Of a stretch of DNA of 8,300 nt, positions 1-7,199 are shown in pieces. The stretch spans positions 1-8,300 of the forward strand of contig JBHEQW010000015.1 of NCBI GenBank assembly GCA_046530935.1, given 5' to 3'. The translations under genes and the position numbers were made by a program. The notes beneath the pieces are model-generated. The model was not told where the DNA came from. It did not search any database and saw only the letters and a list, made by a program, of their open reading frames with translations. Source of the DNA: Arsenophonus sp046530935 (GTDB lineage Bacteria; Pseudomonadota; Gammaproteobacteria; Enterobacterales; Enterobacteriaceae). The stretch's first letter is position 1; each line of letters opens with the position of its first letter.

Positions 1-159
1 GATCACAAGTAGTATCTAATTTCGCGCATACATGTAAAAGCTAGACTTTTCTATAGTATATCTCTCTGTTGTTGAAAACATTCATATAATAAATCAAAAT
101 GATTATACACTACCGTATCTAAAACTACATATACCAGAAAAAATAAGAATAACTTTTAA
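1..159. other. AT-rich DNA with no recognisable gene
   Basis: I read this stretch in both directions and found no open frame or motif I can name. In E. coli the efflux genes emrA and emrB follow mprA on the same strand, so this is where the start of emrA would be expected on the minus strand. Nothing resembling the EmrA N-terminus is visible. The stretch is best described as eroded DNA downstream of the mprA remnant. Confidence 0.5.
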
Positions 160-690
160 CATATTCTTTAATTGTCAAGATCATTAAGCTTAACTAATAA
201 TTTTCTCATAAATTTTTATGATAACATTTTTCTTCAAAACCAACACTAAAAAACAAGCCAAATTTTTTCTAAATTTTCGGTTTGGCGATGAAGTATTTTC
301 TTTAGACAGTTTGAACCAATTTCTGTTAAATGAAGATGTGAGCATCAACGATCATTGTGACTTTTCTTGCGTTCAATCTATTTGAGATTTTCCAGTTCAT
401 CTGTAATTCGCGTTGCATTTGTTTTCGAGGATCCTAAAAGCATCACTGAGTTAAGATGGTTGTATACTTTGTATTTTTTGAATATCAAGAATGATTAACG
501 CCACAAATAATATTTCATTAATTCATTGTTTCTTAAGCATATTATTTCTAATTTCTAATAAATTGCCTTACACATGCATACATAGATGCGTTAGCAAAAT
601 TTGCTGATATGGTATTGGAATACTTAATTTTTGCTGCTGTTTTTAGGTTCATTAAGTAATTGCTCGATAGGAGAATAGGAGAAAATGAAG
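160..690 (-). pseudogene. mprA: Decayed mprA/emrR, MarR-family efflux repressor
   Basis: In E. coli MprA (EmrR) is a 176-residue MarR-type winged-helix repressor of the emrAB multidrug efflux operon. Reading the minus strand from about 674 downward gives successive matches to it: SPIEQLLNE; PYQQILLTHLCMHV; LLEIRNNMLKKQ; INEILFVALIILD; IQPS; then LGSSKTNATRITDELENL, IERKKSHNDR and HLHLTEIGSNCLKKIL, and finally RKLLVKLNDLD near the C-terminus. The E. coli counterparts include PYQEILLTRLCMHM, INETLFMALITLE and [20 protein letters not shown]. The length matches a full gene of about 530 bases. Stops replace the Gln after CMHM, the Gly before INET, the Glu of PSEL, the Trp of GWIE and the first Arg of NDRR, and more follow near the C-terminus. 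A one-base expansion of an A run at 436-439 shifts frame, and another shift lies near 620-640. The start codon is lost. No product is possible. Identity is confident from motif order; end coordinates are approximate. Confidence 0.9.
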
Positions 691-846
691 TTTATTTTTG
701 TGTTTGTGTGTTTTACATTATTTATATACCTTATTAGTATGAGTTGATAAGACAGCAACTGTCATAACCAATATATATAAATGGTATATCACAAAAGCTA
801 AAATTATCAATTATAGCTCATAAAGCAATGAACCAATTTTTATTGA
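691..846. other. Intergenic region upstream of hisS
   Basis: This stretch separates the lost start of the mprA remnant from the hisS promoter. It is very AT-rich, with a TATATATA run around 771-778 and a small inverted repeat GACAG-CAA-CTGTC at 751-763. I see no gene here. It once held the divergent control region between mprA and the rightward gene. Confidence 0.5.
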
Positions 847-876
847 TTGCACTTTCTTAATATTCACTTTTATAAT
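847..876 (+). promoter_or_regulatory. Probable sigma-70 promoter for hisS-yfgM-bamB
   Basis: A perfect -10 hexamer TATAAT lies at 871-876. A weak -35 match TTGCAC lies at 847-852, leaving an 18-base spacer. The -10 ends 40 bases before the hisS ATG, a reasonable leader length. In so AT-rich a region a chance TATAAT is common, but it is the best-placed candidate and the operon needs a promoter here, because the DNA upstream is a dead gene on the other strand. Confidence 0.5.
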
Positions 877-916
877 CCATGTTCTATTAAAAAAATTTTT
901 TAAATAGAGAAATAAC

Positions 917-2194
917 ATGGCTAAAAAGATTCAATCTATTCGCGGCATGAATGACTGTCTTCCTGCCGATATTCAATTCTGGCAAAAAATTGAAAATAAA
1001 TTAAAACAAATCCTTGCCAGTTATGGCTTTAGTGAGATTAGAACACCAATCGTAGAGCAAAGCTCTTTATTTTATCACGCAATAGGTGAAGTAAGTGATG
1101 TAGTTGAAAAAGAAATGTACACCTTTGATGACATAGATGGTGATAGTTTAACACTGCGTCCGGAGAATACAGCTGGTTGTGTACGTGCTGGGATCGAACA
1201 TGGTTTATTGTATAATCAGCAACAACGTCTCTGGTATTTAGGCCCCATGTTTCGCTATGAACGACCACAAAAAGGACGTTATCGTCAATTTCATCAATTA
1301 GGTGCTGAAGTTTTTGGTTTAACCGGACCAGATATTGATGCCGAACTTATCATTATGACAGCACGTTTCTGGCGTGAGCTGGGGATTGCTAAACATATTT
1401 CACTGGAGTTAAACTCTATTGGATCATTAACGGCCCGAGCAAAATACCGTCAGGCATTAGTCGCTTTTTTGCAACAGCATAAAGATACATTAGATGAAGA
1501 TTGCCTACGTCGACTGTCGACTAACCCCTTACGCATCCTTGATTCAAAAAATCATAACGTGCAAAAATTGCTTAATGATGCTCCATTACTTGCTGATTAT
1601 CTTGATGATGAATCAAAACAGCATTTTGCTGAACTTTGTAAATTACTTGATGTGGCAGGCATTCAATCTCGAGTTAATCAACGTTTAGTTCGTGGGTTAG
1701 ATTATTATAATCGTACTGTATTTGAATGGGTTACTGATGAATTAGGTGCCCAGGGTACAGTATGCGCTGGTGGCCGTTATGATGCTCTGGTTGAGCAGCT
1801 TGGTGGACAACCTACCTCAGCGGTAGGTTTTGCAATTGGAATGGAGCGCATAGTATTACTAGTGCGTCAGATTAATTCAGACTTTATTGCTGAATCTAAC
1901 TTAGTCGATGTTTATTTGGTTGCTTGTAATAAGGCAAGTCAAGAAGCAATATTAGTACTGGCAGAAAAAATTCGTGATAAACTACCTGCTTTGAAATTAA
2001 TGACTCATCATGGTGGCGGTAATTTTAAAAAACAGTTAGCTCGAGCAAATAAATACCAGGCGAAAATTGCCTTAATTTTAGCTGAAGATGAGTGTCAATC
2101 TGCTGAAGTCACAATAAAAGATTTGCGCACAGGTAAACAAGAAAAAATTTCTAAGCAGAATATTGCTGTAAGTTTGACTAAACTTTTATGTTAA
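917..2194 (+). CDS. hisS: Histidyl-tRNA synthetase
   Basis: Cytoplasmic class II aminoacyl-tRNA synthetase that activates histidine with ATP and charges tRNA-His. At 425 residues it is essentially the length of the E. coli enzyme (424). Visible landmarks are class II motif 1 around residues 33-53 (GFSEIRTPIVEQ), motif 2 at about 107-131 (YLGPMFRYERPQKGRYRQF), and the histidine-specific segment LVRGLDYYNRTVFEW at 257-271 with its catalytic Arg259. They are followed by GGRYDALVEQLGG at 285-297 and motif 3 at 302-312 (AVGFAIGMERI). Residues from about 330 to the end form the anticodon-binding domain. All key residues appear present, so the gene should be functional. The ATG matches the conserved MAKKIQSIRGMND start; the ribosome site before it is weak (TAGAGAAATAAC). 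The stop overlaps the Shine-Dalgarno of yfgM, showing co-transcription. Confidence 0.98.
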   Translation: MAKKIQSIRGMNDCLPADIQFWQKIENKLKQILASYGFSEIRTPIVEQSSLFYHAIGEVSDVVEKEMYTFDDIDGDSLTLRPENTAGCVRAGIEHGLLYNQQQRLWYLGPMFRYERPQKGRYRQFHQLGAEVFGLTGPDIDAELIIMTARFWRELGIAKHISLELNSIGSLTARAKYRQALVAFLQQHKDTLDEDCLRRLSTNPLRILDSKNHNVQKLLNDAPLLADYLDDESKQHFAELCKLLDVAGIQSRVNQRLVRGLDYYNRTVFEWVTDELGAQGTVCAGGRYDALVEQLGGQPTSAVGFAIGMERIVLLVRQINSDFIAESNLVDVYLVACNKASQEAILVLAEKIRDKLPALKLMTHHGGGNFKKQLARANKYQAKIALILAEDECQSAEVTIKDLRTGKQEKISKQNIAVSLTKLLC

Positions 2195-2204
2195 AGGAGA
2201 CTCT

Positions 2205-2825
2205 GTGGAAATTTATAGCATTGAAAATAATCAGAAAGATGCTTTCAAACGCTTTTTTATCAAAAATAGCAAAACCTTAGTAATTGGGCTAACTGTTTTG
2301 GTTAGTGCGATTATTTGTTGGATTTATTGGCAATCATATCAAGCAAATCGTTTACAAGAAAGTGCTCAAATTTTTGAGAAAATTTCTTCTCAATTACATA
2401 CAGGTTCAAAACAAGCTCTTGCTACTGCCGAGCAATTTGCTAATGAAACAAACAATATTTATGGTGTATTGACCAATATTGAACTAGCCAAAATTACGCT
2501 GGAAAAAAGTGATATTGCTAGCGCAGAAAAAGCCTTACTAAGGGCATTAACTAATGCGAAATCAGATGATCTTAAAAATTTAATCAATATCAGATTGGCA
2601 CGCGTACAATTAGCTTTAAACAAGACAGATCAAGCTTTGATTACTTTGACTAAAGTGAAGGATAAAGGATGGAGTATGATTCTTGAAGATATTCGTGGCA
2701 ATGTATTACTAAAAAAAGGTGATATCAGTGGTGCTCGTGAAGCTTATTCTAAAGGAATTAGATCAAGTGGAGTTGAAATAATGAAGGAAATATTAAAAAT
2801 AAAAATTAATAACTTGCCAAACTAA
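2205..2825 (+). CDS. yfgM: YfgM, membrane-anchored TPR-like ancillary translocon protein
   Basis: In E. coli YfgM is an inner-membrane protein with a periplasmic TPR-like domain. It associates with SecYEG and the chaperone PpiD, is linked to handling of newly exported proteins, and affects RcsB stability. This protein is 206 residues, the same as in E. coli. It has a short cytoplasmic N-terminus with the family's charged start (MEIYSIENNQ), one transmembrane helix at about residues 24-43, then an alpha-helical periplasmic part rich in Ala, Lys and Leu with repeated helix pairs (about 85-200). The start is GTG at 2205, chosen because AAAGGAG at 2193-2199 stands five bases upstream and because the N-terminus aligns with the family. 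Ten bases separate it from hisS and thirteen from bamB. No stops or shifts are seen. The sequence is more diverged than its neighbours, which is normal for this family. Confidence 0.93.
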   Translation: MEIYSIENNQKDAFKRFFIKNSKTLVIGLTVLVSAIICWIYWQSYQANRLQESAQIFEKISSQLHTGSKQALATAEQFANETNNIYGVLTNIELAKITLEKSDIASAEKALLRALTNAKSDDLKNLINIRLARVQLALNKTDQALITLTKVKDKGWSMILEDIRGNVLLKKGDISGAREAYSKGIRSSGVEIMKEILKIKINNLPN

Positions 2826-2838
2826 TAGGAATACTAAT

Positions 2839-4017
2839 ATGCAATTGACTAGAAGGCCCTTAGTTAGTTTGTTGGCAATAATTTTATTAATGGGATGCTC
2901 AACAGAAAAAGATTCTATCGTAATGTATCCTCTACCTGAGGTTGAGAATCAATTTACCCCTTCTATCCTCTGGCATCGCTCGATAGGTAATGGTAGTGGA
3001 GAATTTTATTCTCAACTTTCACCAGCTTACGATGATTCTGTTGTATTTGCAGCCGATCGAAAAGGAACGGTGAAAGCACTGGATTTTGATTCAGGTGAGA
3101 TCTTATGGTCCATTGATTTATCACAAAAAATTGGTTTTTTCAAGCCTAATTTGCCGGCCTTACTTTCCAGCGGATTAACGGTTTCAGGAGATAAACTTTA
3201 TATTGGAACAGAAACTGCTAAAGTTATAGCATTAAATAAAACCAATGGGGAAATAGCATGGGAAATGGATGTTGCCGGAGAAGCGCTTTCGAACCCAGCA
3301 GTTAGTAATGGTTTGGTGTTGATCCATACAAGTAACGGTGTCTTACAAGCGTTAGATGCTGAGACTGGAAAAACTAAATGGAATATTAATTTAAACACAT
3401 CAACATTATCTATAAGAGGAAAGTCAACGCCAGCTATAGCCTATGGAATCGCAATTGTTGGCAGTAATAGTGGTCGTATTACTGCGATAATGCTTGCTCA
3501 AGGGAAAATTGCTTGGCAACAATATATTTCTCAGATCCGTGGTTCAACTGAAATTGATCGGTTACATGATGTTAATATGACGCCAGTTATTGACACAACT
3601 TCAGGCGCTATCTTTGCTATTGCATATAATGGTGATTTAGTTGCAATGGATATACGCTCTAGCCAAATTACCTGGAAGCGTAATTTAGGGACAGTGAATG
3701 ATATTATTGTTGCCAATGATATTATCTACTTGGTTGATCAAAATGATCGTGTGCTAGCAGTTCGCAAAACTGATGGTGTCACTTTATGGAGTCAAGATGC
3801 CTTATTACATCGCAATTTAACTGCACCGACTATTTATGACACTTATTTAGTGGTTGGTGATGGGGAAGGTTATCTTCATTGGTTAAACATCCAAGATGGT
3901 CGCTTTGTAGCACAAAATAAACTTGATAGTTTTGGGTTGCGCAGCAATCCGATTATTGCTAGTGATAAATTACTTATTCAGGCAAAAAATGGAACTCTAT
4001 ATCTGATTGAACGTTAA
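2839..4017 (+). CDS. bamB: BamB, outer-membrane assembly lipoprotein
   Basis: BamB is a lipoprotein subunit of the BAM complex, which folds beta-barrel proteins into the outer membrane by working with BamA. The N-terminus is a lipoprotein signal: two Arg residues, a hydrophobic stretch, then the lipobox LMGC with Cys20 as the lipidated residue. Ser at +2 agrees with sorting to the outer membrane. The rest is a beta-propeller of PQQ/WD-like blades, each marked by a strand of the type GEIxW. Examples are GEILWSIDL, GEIAWEMDV, GKTKWNINL, GKIAWQQYI, SQITWKRNL and GVTLWSQDA. The length of 392 residues equals E. coli BamB. The ATG has AGGA eight bases upstream (2827-2830). The gene is intact, implying that this reduced genome still builds an outer membrane with beta-barrel proteins. 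Confidence 0.96.
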   Translation: MQLTRRPLVSLLAIILLMGCSTEKDSIVMYPLPEVENQFTPSILWHRSIGNGSGEFYSQLSPAYDDSVVFAADRKGTVKALDFDSGEILWSIDLSQKIGFFKPNLPALLSSGLTVSGDKLYIGTETAKVIALNKTNGEIAWEMDVAGEALSNPAVSNGLVLIHTSNGVLQALDAETGKTKWNINLNTSTLSIRGKSTPAIAYGIAIVGSNSGRITAIMLAQGKIAWQQYISQIRGSTEIDRLHDVNMTPVIDTTSGAIFAIAYNGDLVAMDIRSSQITWKRNLGTVNDIIVANDIIYLVDQNDRVLAVRKTDGVTLWSQDALLHRNLTAPTIYDTYLVVGDGEGYLHWLNIQDGRFVAQNKLDSFGLRSNPIIASDKLLIQAKNGTLYLIER

Positions 4018-4021
4018 TTTC

Positions 4022-4050
4022 CTGACATTTTCTTATTTTCCAGATAGATT
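4022..4050 (+). promoter_or_regulatory. Candidate promoter for der
   Basis: CTGACA at 4022-4027 matches the -35 consensus in five of six bases. TAGATT at 4045-4050 matches the -10 in four of six, with an ideal 17-base spacer. It begins five bases after the bamB stop, within the only sizeable gap of the gene block. It would give der its own transcript with a leader of roughly 90 bases containing the inverted repeat at 4090-4118. Predicted by eye only. Confidence 0.35.
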
Positions 4051-4089
4051 TAACGACTGCTGATGATTTCCGCGATCGTTTTATTTTTT

Positions 4090-4118
4090 AGTATTCTAAA
4101 GAATGAAATCAGAATACT
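4090..4118 (+). repeat. Perfect 8-bp inverted repeat in the der leader
   Basis: AGTATTCT (4090-4097) and AGAATACT (4111-4118) are exact reverse complements around a 13-base loop, with a possible ninth U-G pair outside. The stem is AT-rich and no long T tract follows, so it is not a convincing intrinsic terminator. It could weakly stabilise or attenuate the bamB-der transcript, be an operator, or be chance. Confidence 0.4.
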
Positions 4119-4132
4119 GATTTTAATCTTTA

Positions 4133-4137
4133 TGAGG
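4133..4137 (+). promoter_or_regulatory. Ribosome-binding site that sets the der start
   Basis: TGAGG lies nine bases before the ATG at 4147, where the protein begins directly at its conserved GTPase core. In-frame ATGs at 4063 and 4132 have no comparable site upstream and would add residues not found in the family. Confidence 0.65.
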
Positions 4138-4146
4138 CATTTTAAA

Positions 4147-5634
4147 ATGATAACTATCATTGCGCTAGTAGGACGTCCAAATGTAGGAAAATCCACCTTA
4201 TTTAACAGATTAACTCGAAGTAGAGATGCACTGGTTGCTGATTTTTCAGGTTTAACTCGTGATCGGAAATACGGTAAGGCAGAGTTTGATGGACAGGAAT
4301 TCATTATTATTGATACCGGCGGTATCGATGCTTCAGAAGATGGAATAGAAACCCATATAGCTTCTCAAGCCTTACTGGCAATTGAAGAAGCTGATATTAT
4401 TTTTTTTATGGTTGATGCTCGTTCAGGGTTGATGCCTGCAGATCATGAGATTGCGAAATATTTGCGCAGTCGCAAGAAAGATAGTTACTTGGTAGTAAAT
4501 AAAACTGATGGTTTGGATATTGATATAGTTTTAAGCGATTTTTATTCCCTTGGCATCAAAGATATTTATCCAATTGCTGCATCTCATGGACGCGGTGTTA
4601 CTCAACTGATTGAAAAAATAGTTTTTGTCTATTCTCCACAAAAATTAACTAATGATATTGAATTATCATCAGAGGATGATAATTCGGCTTATTGGGTAGC
4701 TCAAAAAGAAAAAGAGTCGATTGACAATAGTAAAGAAGAAGAACTTAATTGGCGTTGTTCACTACCGATTAAGTTAGCGATTGTTGGTCGCCCAAATGTA
4801 GGTAAATCAACTTTAACTAACCATATTTTAGGAGAGGATCGAGTAGTTGTTTATGATATGCCAGGTACAACACGTGATAGCATTTATATTCCGATGGAAC
4901 GTGGTGGATATAAATATGTAGTGATTGATACAGCTGGTGTTCGCAAACGAGGTAAAATAACTGAAACAGTTGAAAAATTTTCGGTAATAAAAACTTTGCA
5001 ATCAATCGCATATGCTAATGTTATTTTACTTGTTATTGATGCTAGAGAAGGAATTTCTGATCAAGATTTATCATTACTAGGCTTTGTTTTGAATGCTGGG
5101 CGTTCTTTGGTAATTGTAATAAATAAGTGGGATGCCATATCGCAAGAAGATCAGCAATCAGTAAAAGATATGCTAGATTTTCGATTGGGTTTTATTGATT
5201 TTGCCAAAGTACATTTTATTTCAGCGCTGCGTGGTAGTGGTGTTAGTAATTTATTTAAGTCTATTAATGAAGCTTATGAATCGGCAACACGGAGAGTGAG
5301 CACGTCTTTATTAACGCGTATTACAAAAATGGCAGAAAAAGAGCATCAGCCACCTTTGATACGAAGCCGCAGAGTAAAAATAAAATATGCTCATGCCGGC
5401 GGTTATAATCCACTGATTGTAGTTATTCATGGTAATCAAGTCGATGAATTATCAGATTCTTACAAACGTTATTTAATGAACTATTTTCGCCGCACATTAC
5501 AGGTTATCGGGACGCCGATTCGCATTCAATTTAAAGAAGATGATAATAACCCTTATGCCGGAAAGAAAAATAAATTGACAGCAAGGCAGTTACGTAAACG
5601 TAAACGTCTAATCGCACATCTTAAAAAACATTAA
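4147..5634 (+). CDS. der: Der (EngA), tandem GTPase for 50S ribosome assembly
   Basis: Der is an essential cytoplasmic GTPase with two G domains and a C-terminal KH-like domain, which acts in maturation of the large ribosomal subunit. From the ATG at 4147 it is 495 residues, against 490 in E. coli. First G domain: GRPNVGKS at 9-16, DTGG at 56-59, NKTD at 118-121. An acidic linker follows (about 165-205). Second G domain: GRPNVGKS at 214-221, MPGTTRDS at 238-245, DTAG at 261-264, NKWD at 326-329. The KH-like part runs from about 385 to 470 with KYAHAGGYNPLIVVIHGNQV, then a lysine/arginine-rich tail. An open frame extends upstream to an ATG at 4063, adding 28 hydrophobic residues, but the family start (MVPVVALVGRPN in E. 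coli) aligns with MITIIALVGRPN at 4147. One oddity: the first domain has SGLTRD where PGLTRD is usual (Ser34). No sign of decay. Confidence 0.97.
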   Translation: MITIIALVGRPNVGKSTLFNRLTRSRDALVADFSGLTRDRKYGKAEFDGQEFIIIDTGGIDASEDGIETHIASQALLAIEEADIIFFMVDARSGLMPADHEIAKYLRSRKKDSYLVVNKTDGLDIDIVLSDFYSLGIKDIYPIAASHGRGVTQLIEKIVFVYSPQKLTNDIELSSEDDNSAYWVAQKEKESIDNSKEEELNWRCSLPIKLAIVGRPNVGKSTLTNHILGEDRVVVYDMPGTTRDSIYIPMERGGYKYVVIDTAGVRKRGKITETVEKFSVIKTLQSIAYANVILLVIDAREGISDQDLSLLGFVLNAGRSLVIVINKWDAISQEDQQSVKDMLDFRLGFIDFAKVHFISALRGSGVSNLFKSINEAYESATRRVSTSLLTRITKMAEKEHQPPLIRSRRVKIKYAHAGGYNPLIVVIHGNQVDELSDSYKRYLMNYFRRTLQVIGTPIRIQFKEDDNNPYAGKKNKLTARQLRKRKRLIAHLKKH

Positions 5635-5699
5635 TGATATAAATCACACACTCAATTAAAAAGTAAATGTAGTGTTAATGTTGTTTATACCACTCTACC

Positions 5700-6720
5700 C
5701 ATTTTCGATTAAAAATGATTATAAAGTTTTTTTCATCTGTATTGGATATTTTTACCAGCAAGTTCTAAGCAGCTTAGCTGATTTCTGCTTTTTTTTGAGA
5801 AACCCATAGCAGTTAAATACTATTAAAAAAATTCTTTTTTTTTGAAGCACAGTTCTTCACATACCTCAGGCTTCTTGCCATCACTGTCACAAAATCCAAT
5901 TCAATCGAATTCATCGTTATTATTGACGTTAGTTGCCAAGTGGTTAGTTAACTTGGAAAATCGTAGAATGCTAGTAGTTATATTCTCAATTTTTATCCAG
6001 CTTCTTCATCACGCTGCAGGATACTTCACTCAAACCCTTTCTAAAGAAACATTAAGAACCTTATTAACAGGATCCACATGCCTCTTCTGTGCTAGTCATA
6101 ACCTTTAGAAAGCTAAGCTTTAATTTTTCCTTGCATATTTTTGGAAAGTGTAGCCAACACACATTAGCTGTTTTTTCTATTAAACAATATTCATTTGTGC
6201 TGTGTGTTTGGAATATCTTTGATATTGCATTTAAAAAACTAATAGGACCATCTATATCTCATAGCAAGCCTTATTGATACTGTTGAGTTTATGTGTCATT
6301 AGGCCATTGAGACGTTCGTACAAGTTAACTTCTGACTCTCGATAATCATCTTCAACTACAACTAGCTACTTACCTCCATTCTAAGTGCCGCTGATAATGA
6401 CCAGTAGGAAAAATCCTATCAACTTGCCTGATAGGACTGCTATGACATCTGCTAAGAAATAAAGCTAACATGTATTACTTAAATTATGCAGAGCTCATCT
6501 AACTCTGCTTTTCAAAACACCATTCCAATATCAGTCTATTGATGATACTGACAAAAAGACTATGTACTTTTTCAGCGAAAAGCGTCTAGAGCTTTGTGAA
6601 AATCATCGCTCTGGAGACACCATCGTAGAGTTACAGTCATAAGTAGCAACTACTCGATATTTTTTTGCATGCTTCAGCTAAGGCAGTAGCAAGGAGCTGT
6701 TGAAGCATATTCCGTGCCTA
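5700..6720 (-). pseudogene. IS256-family transposase, nearly full length but dead
   Basis: IS256-family (Mutator-like) transposases use a DDE active site. Reading the minus strand from high to low coordinates gives the family's landmarks in order. They are ARNMLQQLL (about 6690-6717), LSNT..LYFLADVIAV (about 6435-6480, the WADGI Asp region), LLVIISGT (about 6390-6415), VVVEDDYRESEVNLYERLNG (about 6305-6365, the DGYRES motif), and IDGPISFLNAISKIF (about 6210-6255, second Asp). Next come EKTANVCWLHFPK (about 6150-6190, the WVHKTANVL motif), VKYPAA..KKLDK (5991-6029), MNSIELDFVTVM (5879-5914, equivalent to TNPIESTFATVR with the catalytic Glu) and AMGF near 5810, with a poorly matched tail to about 5700. 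The pieces lie in different frames with many stops, so no active enzyme is possible. Terminal inverted repeats and target duplications were not found. The element ends close behind the der stop. Family assignment is confident from motif order; exact ends are not. Confidence 0.87.
5767..5796 (+). terminator. Possible intrinsic terminator downstream of der
   Basis: AAGCAG (5767-5772) pairs with CTGCTT (5785-5790) around a 12-base loop, followed directly by six more T residues, giving a run of eight. The sequence also contains competing small hairpins (CAGC-TTA-GCTG). It lies 133 bases after the der stop, inside DNA that looks like the 3' end of the dead transposase, so its terminator-like form may be accidental. 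No better terminator is visible between 5635 and 5766. Confidence 0.35.
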
Positions 6721-6811
6721 TGCATATCCACGTTCTTAGACACTTTAATCTCAATATCGCATATATCCAGTCTGTATAGTTCGCTGTGATAAATACCATT
6801 ATTAATAAATA

Positions 6812-6958
6812 ATGTTGGTGACCTTCAGTCGACAAGAGAGCGTTCAGAACGTTATCTCACAACATGGCTTCGAGCCAAACTTCAACGTCGAGTGTGCTAT
6901 CACTTTCTTTGCAGAATTAAGTATGGATTCATGCAATGGAATCATAGGTAATATCTGA
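6812..6958 (+). pseudogene. LysR-type regulator-like fragment
   Basis: An open stretch of 48 codons from the ATG at 6812 to the TGA at 6956 reads FSRQESVQNVISQHGFEPNF, then NVECAITFFAELSMDSCNGI and IGNI. The pattern of a helix, then GFEPN, a short strand, a helix and a Gly-Ile segment resembles the middle of the substrate-binding domain of LysR-family regulators. E. coli LysR has a comparable segment (SRTDSYRQLLDQLF followed by VETHSAASVCAMV and VGISVVN). No helix-turn-helix is visible; the DNA that should encode it is replaced by the IS256 remnant or eroded. Local GC is higher than around it. The identification is a by-eye pattern match, and a chance open frame is possible. Confidence 0.35.
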
Positions 6959-6994
6959 TTTCGCTGATACCTATAGGATAAAGTTTAATATAGT

Positions 6995-7012
6995 ATAAGA
7001 TCTCTATCTTAT
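6995..7012. repeat. 7-bp inverted repeat before the 7023 open frame
   Basis: ATAAGAT-CTCT-ATCTTAT forms a perfect seven-base stem with a four-base loop, ending eleven bases before the ATG at 7023. It has no following T tract. In a decayed AT-rich region it may be chance, or the remains of a terminator or operator between the LysR-like fragment and the next gene. Confidence 0.3.
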
Positions 7013-7022
7013 CGAATTATTT

Positions 7023-7199
7023 ATGAAATTAATAAAAAATAATACGACACAATCTCAGAACCAGCTGAGGCTAAAAATAATCATAACTCTAGCAATTATC
7101 GCTAGCTTAATTTTCTATATCGTATTTTTAATTATGCTAATTTACCAACCTTTGAGTACAGCAATTGTTCATCAAGCAAGTATCTATTTGGACATATAA
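7023..7199 (+). pseudogene. N-terminal piece of a membrane protein, unidentified
   Basis: A 58-codon open frame begins MKLIKNNTTQSQ, with a polar, positively charged start, then has one strongly hydrophobic helix at about residues 19-42 (KIIITLAIIASLIFYIVFLI). It continues with a short polar tail before TAA at 7197. No Shine-Dalgarno precedes the ATG. Downstream, open pieces continue in shifting frames (for example LHQLLNLFYALAIYKSVLLF, about 7360-7420), as expected of a larger dead gene whose N-terminus this is. The layout (short cytoplasmic tail, one helix, periplasmic domain) fits a sensor or a Smp/YtjB-like protein, but I do not recognise it and give no function. A small single-helix protein is the alternative. 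Confidence 0.35.

Noticed and set aside
218..385. Plus-strand open frame of 55 codons starting MITFFFKTN
   Set aside because: It lies antisense to the best-preserved part of the mprA fossil and has no ribosome-binding site, so it is a shadow of the former gene.
671..747. Plus-strand 20-residue hydrophobic frame (MKFIFVFVCFTLFIYLISMS) with a good-looking AGGAGA site
   Set aside because: Tempting as a small membrane protein, but the AGGAGA comes from the reverse complement of the eroded mprA start region (SPIE codons). No support beyond hydrophobicity in AT-rich DNA.
1038..1688. Alternative-frame open readings inside hisS, and similar ones inside bamB
   Set aside because: They overlap confident conserved genes and show no domain or initiation signal of their own.
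4050..5011. Minus-strand open frames opposite der
   Set aside because: They are antisense shadows of the intact, conserved der gene.
5842..6277. Two overlapping plus-strand open frames of 88 and 62 codons
   Set aside because: Both are antisense to the minus-strand IS256 transposase remnant, whose motifs explain the sequence. Neither has a recognisable domain or ribosome site.
6836..6856. Short palindrome CGTTC-A-GAACG at about 6840-6850, considered as an IS end or attachment site
   Set aside because: No matching partner repeat or target duplication was found near 5650-5720 or elsewhere in the window.
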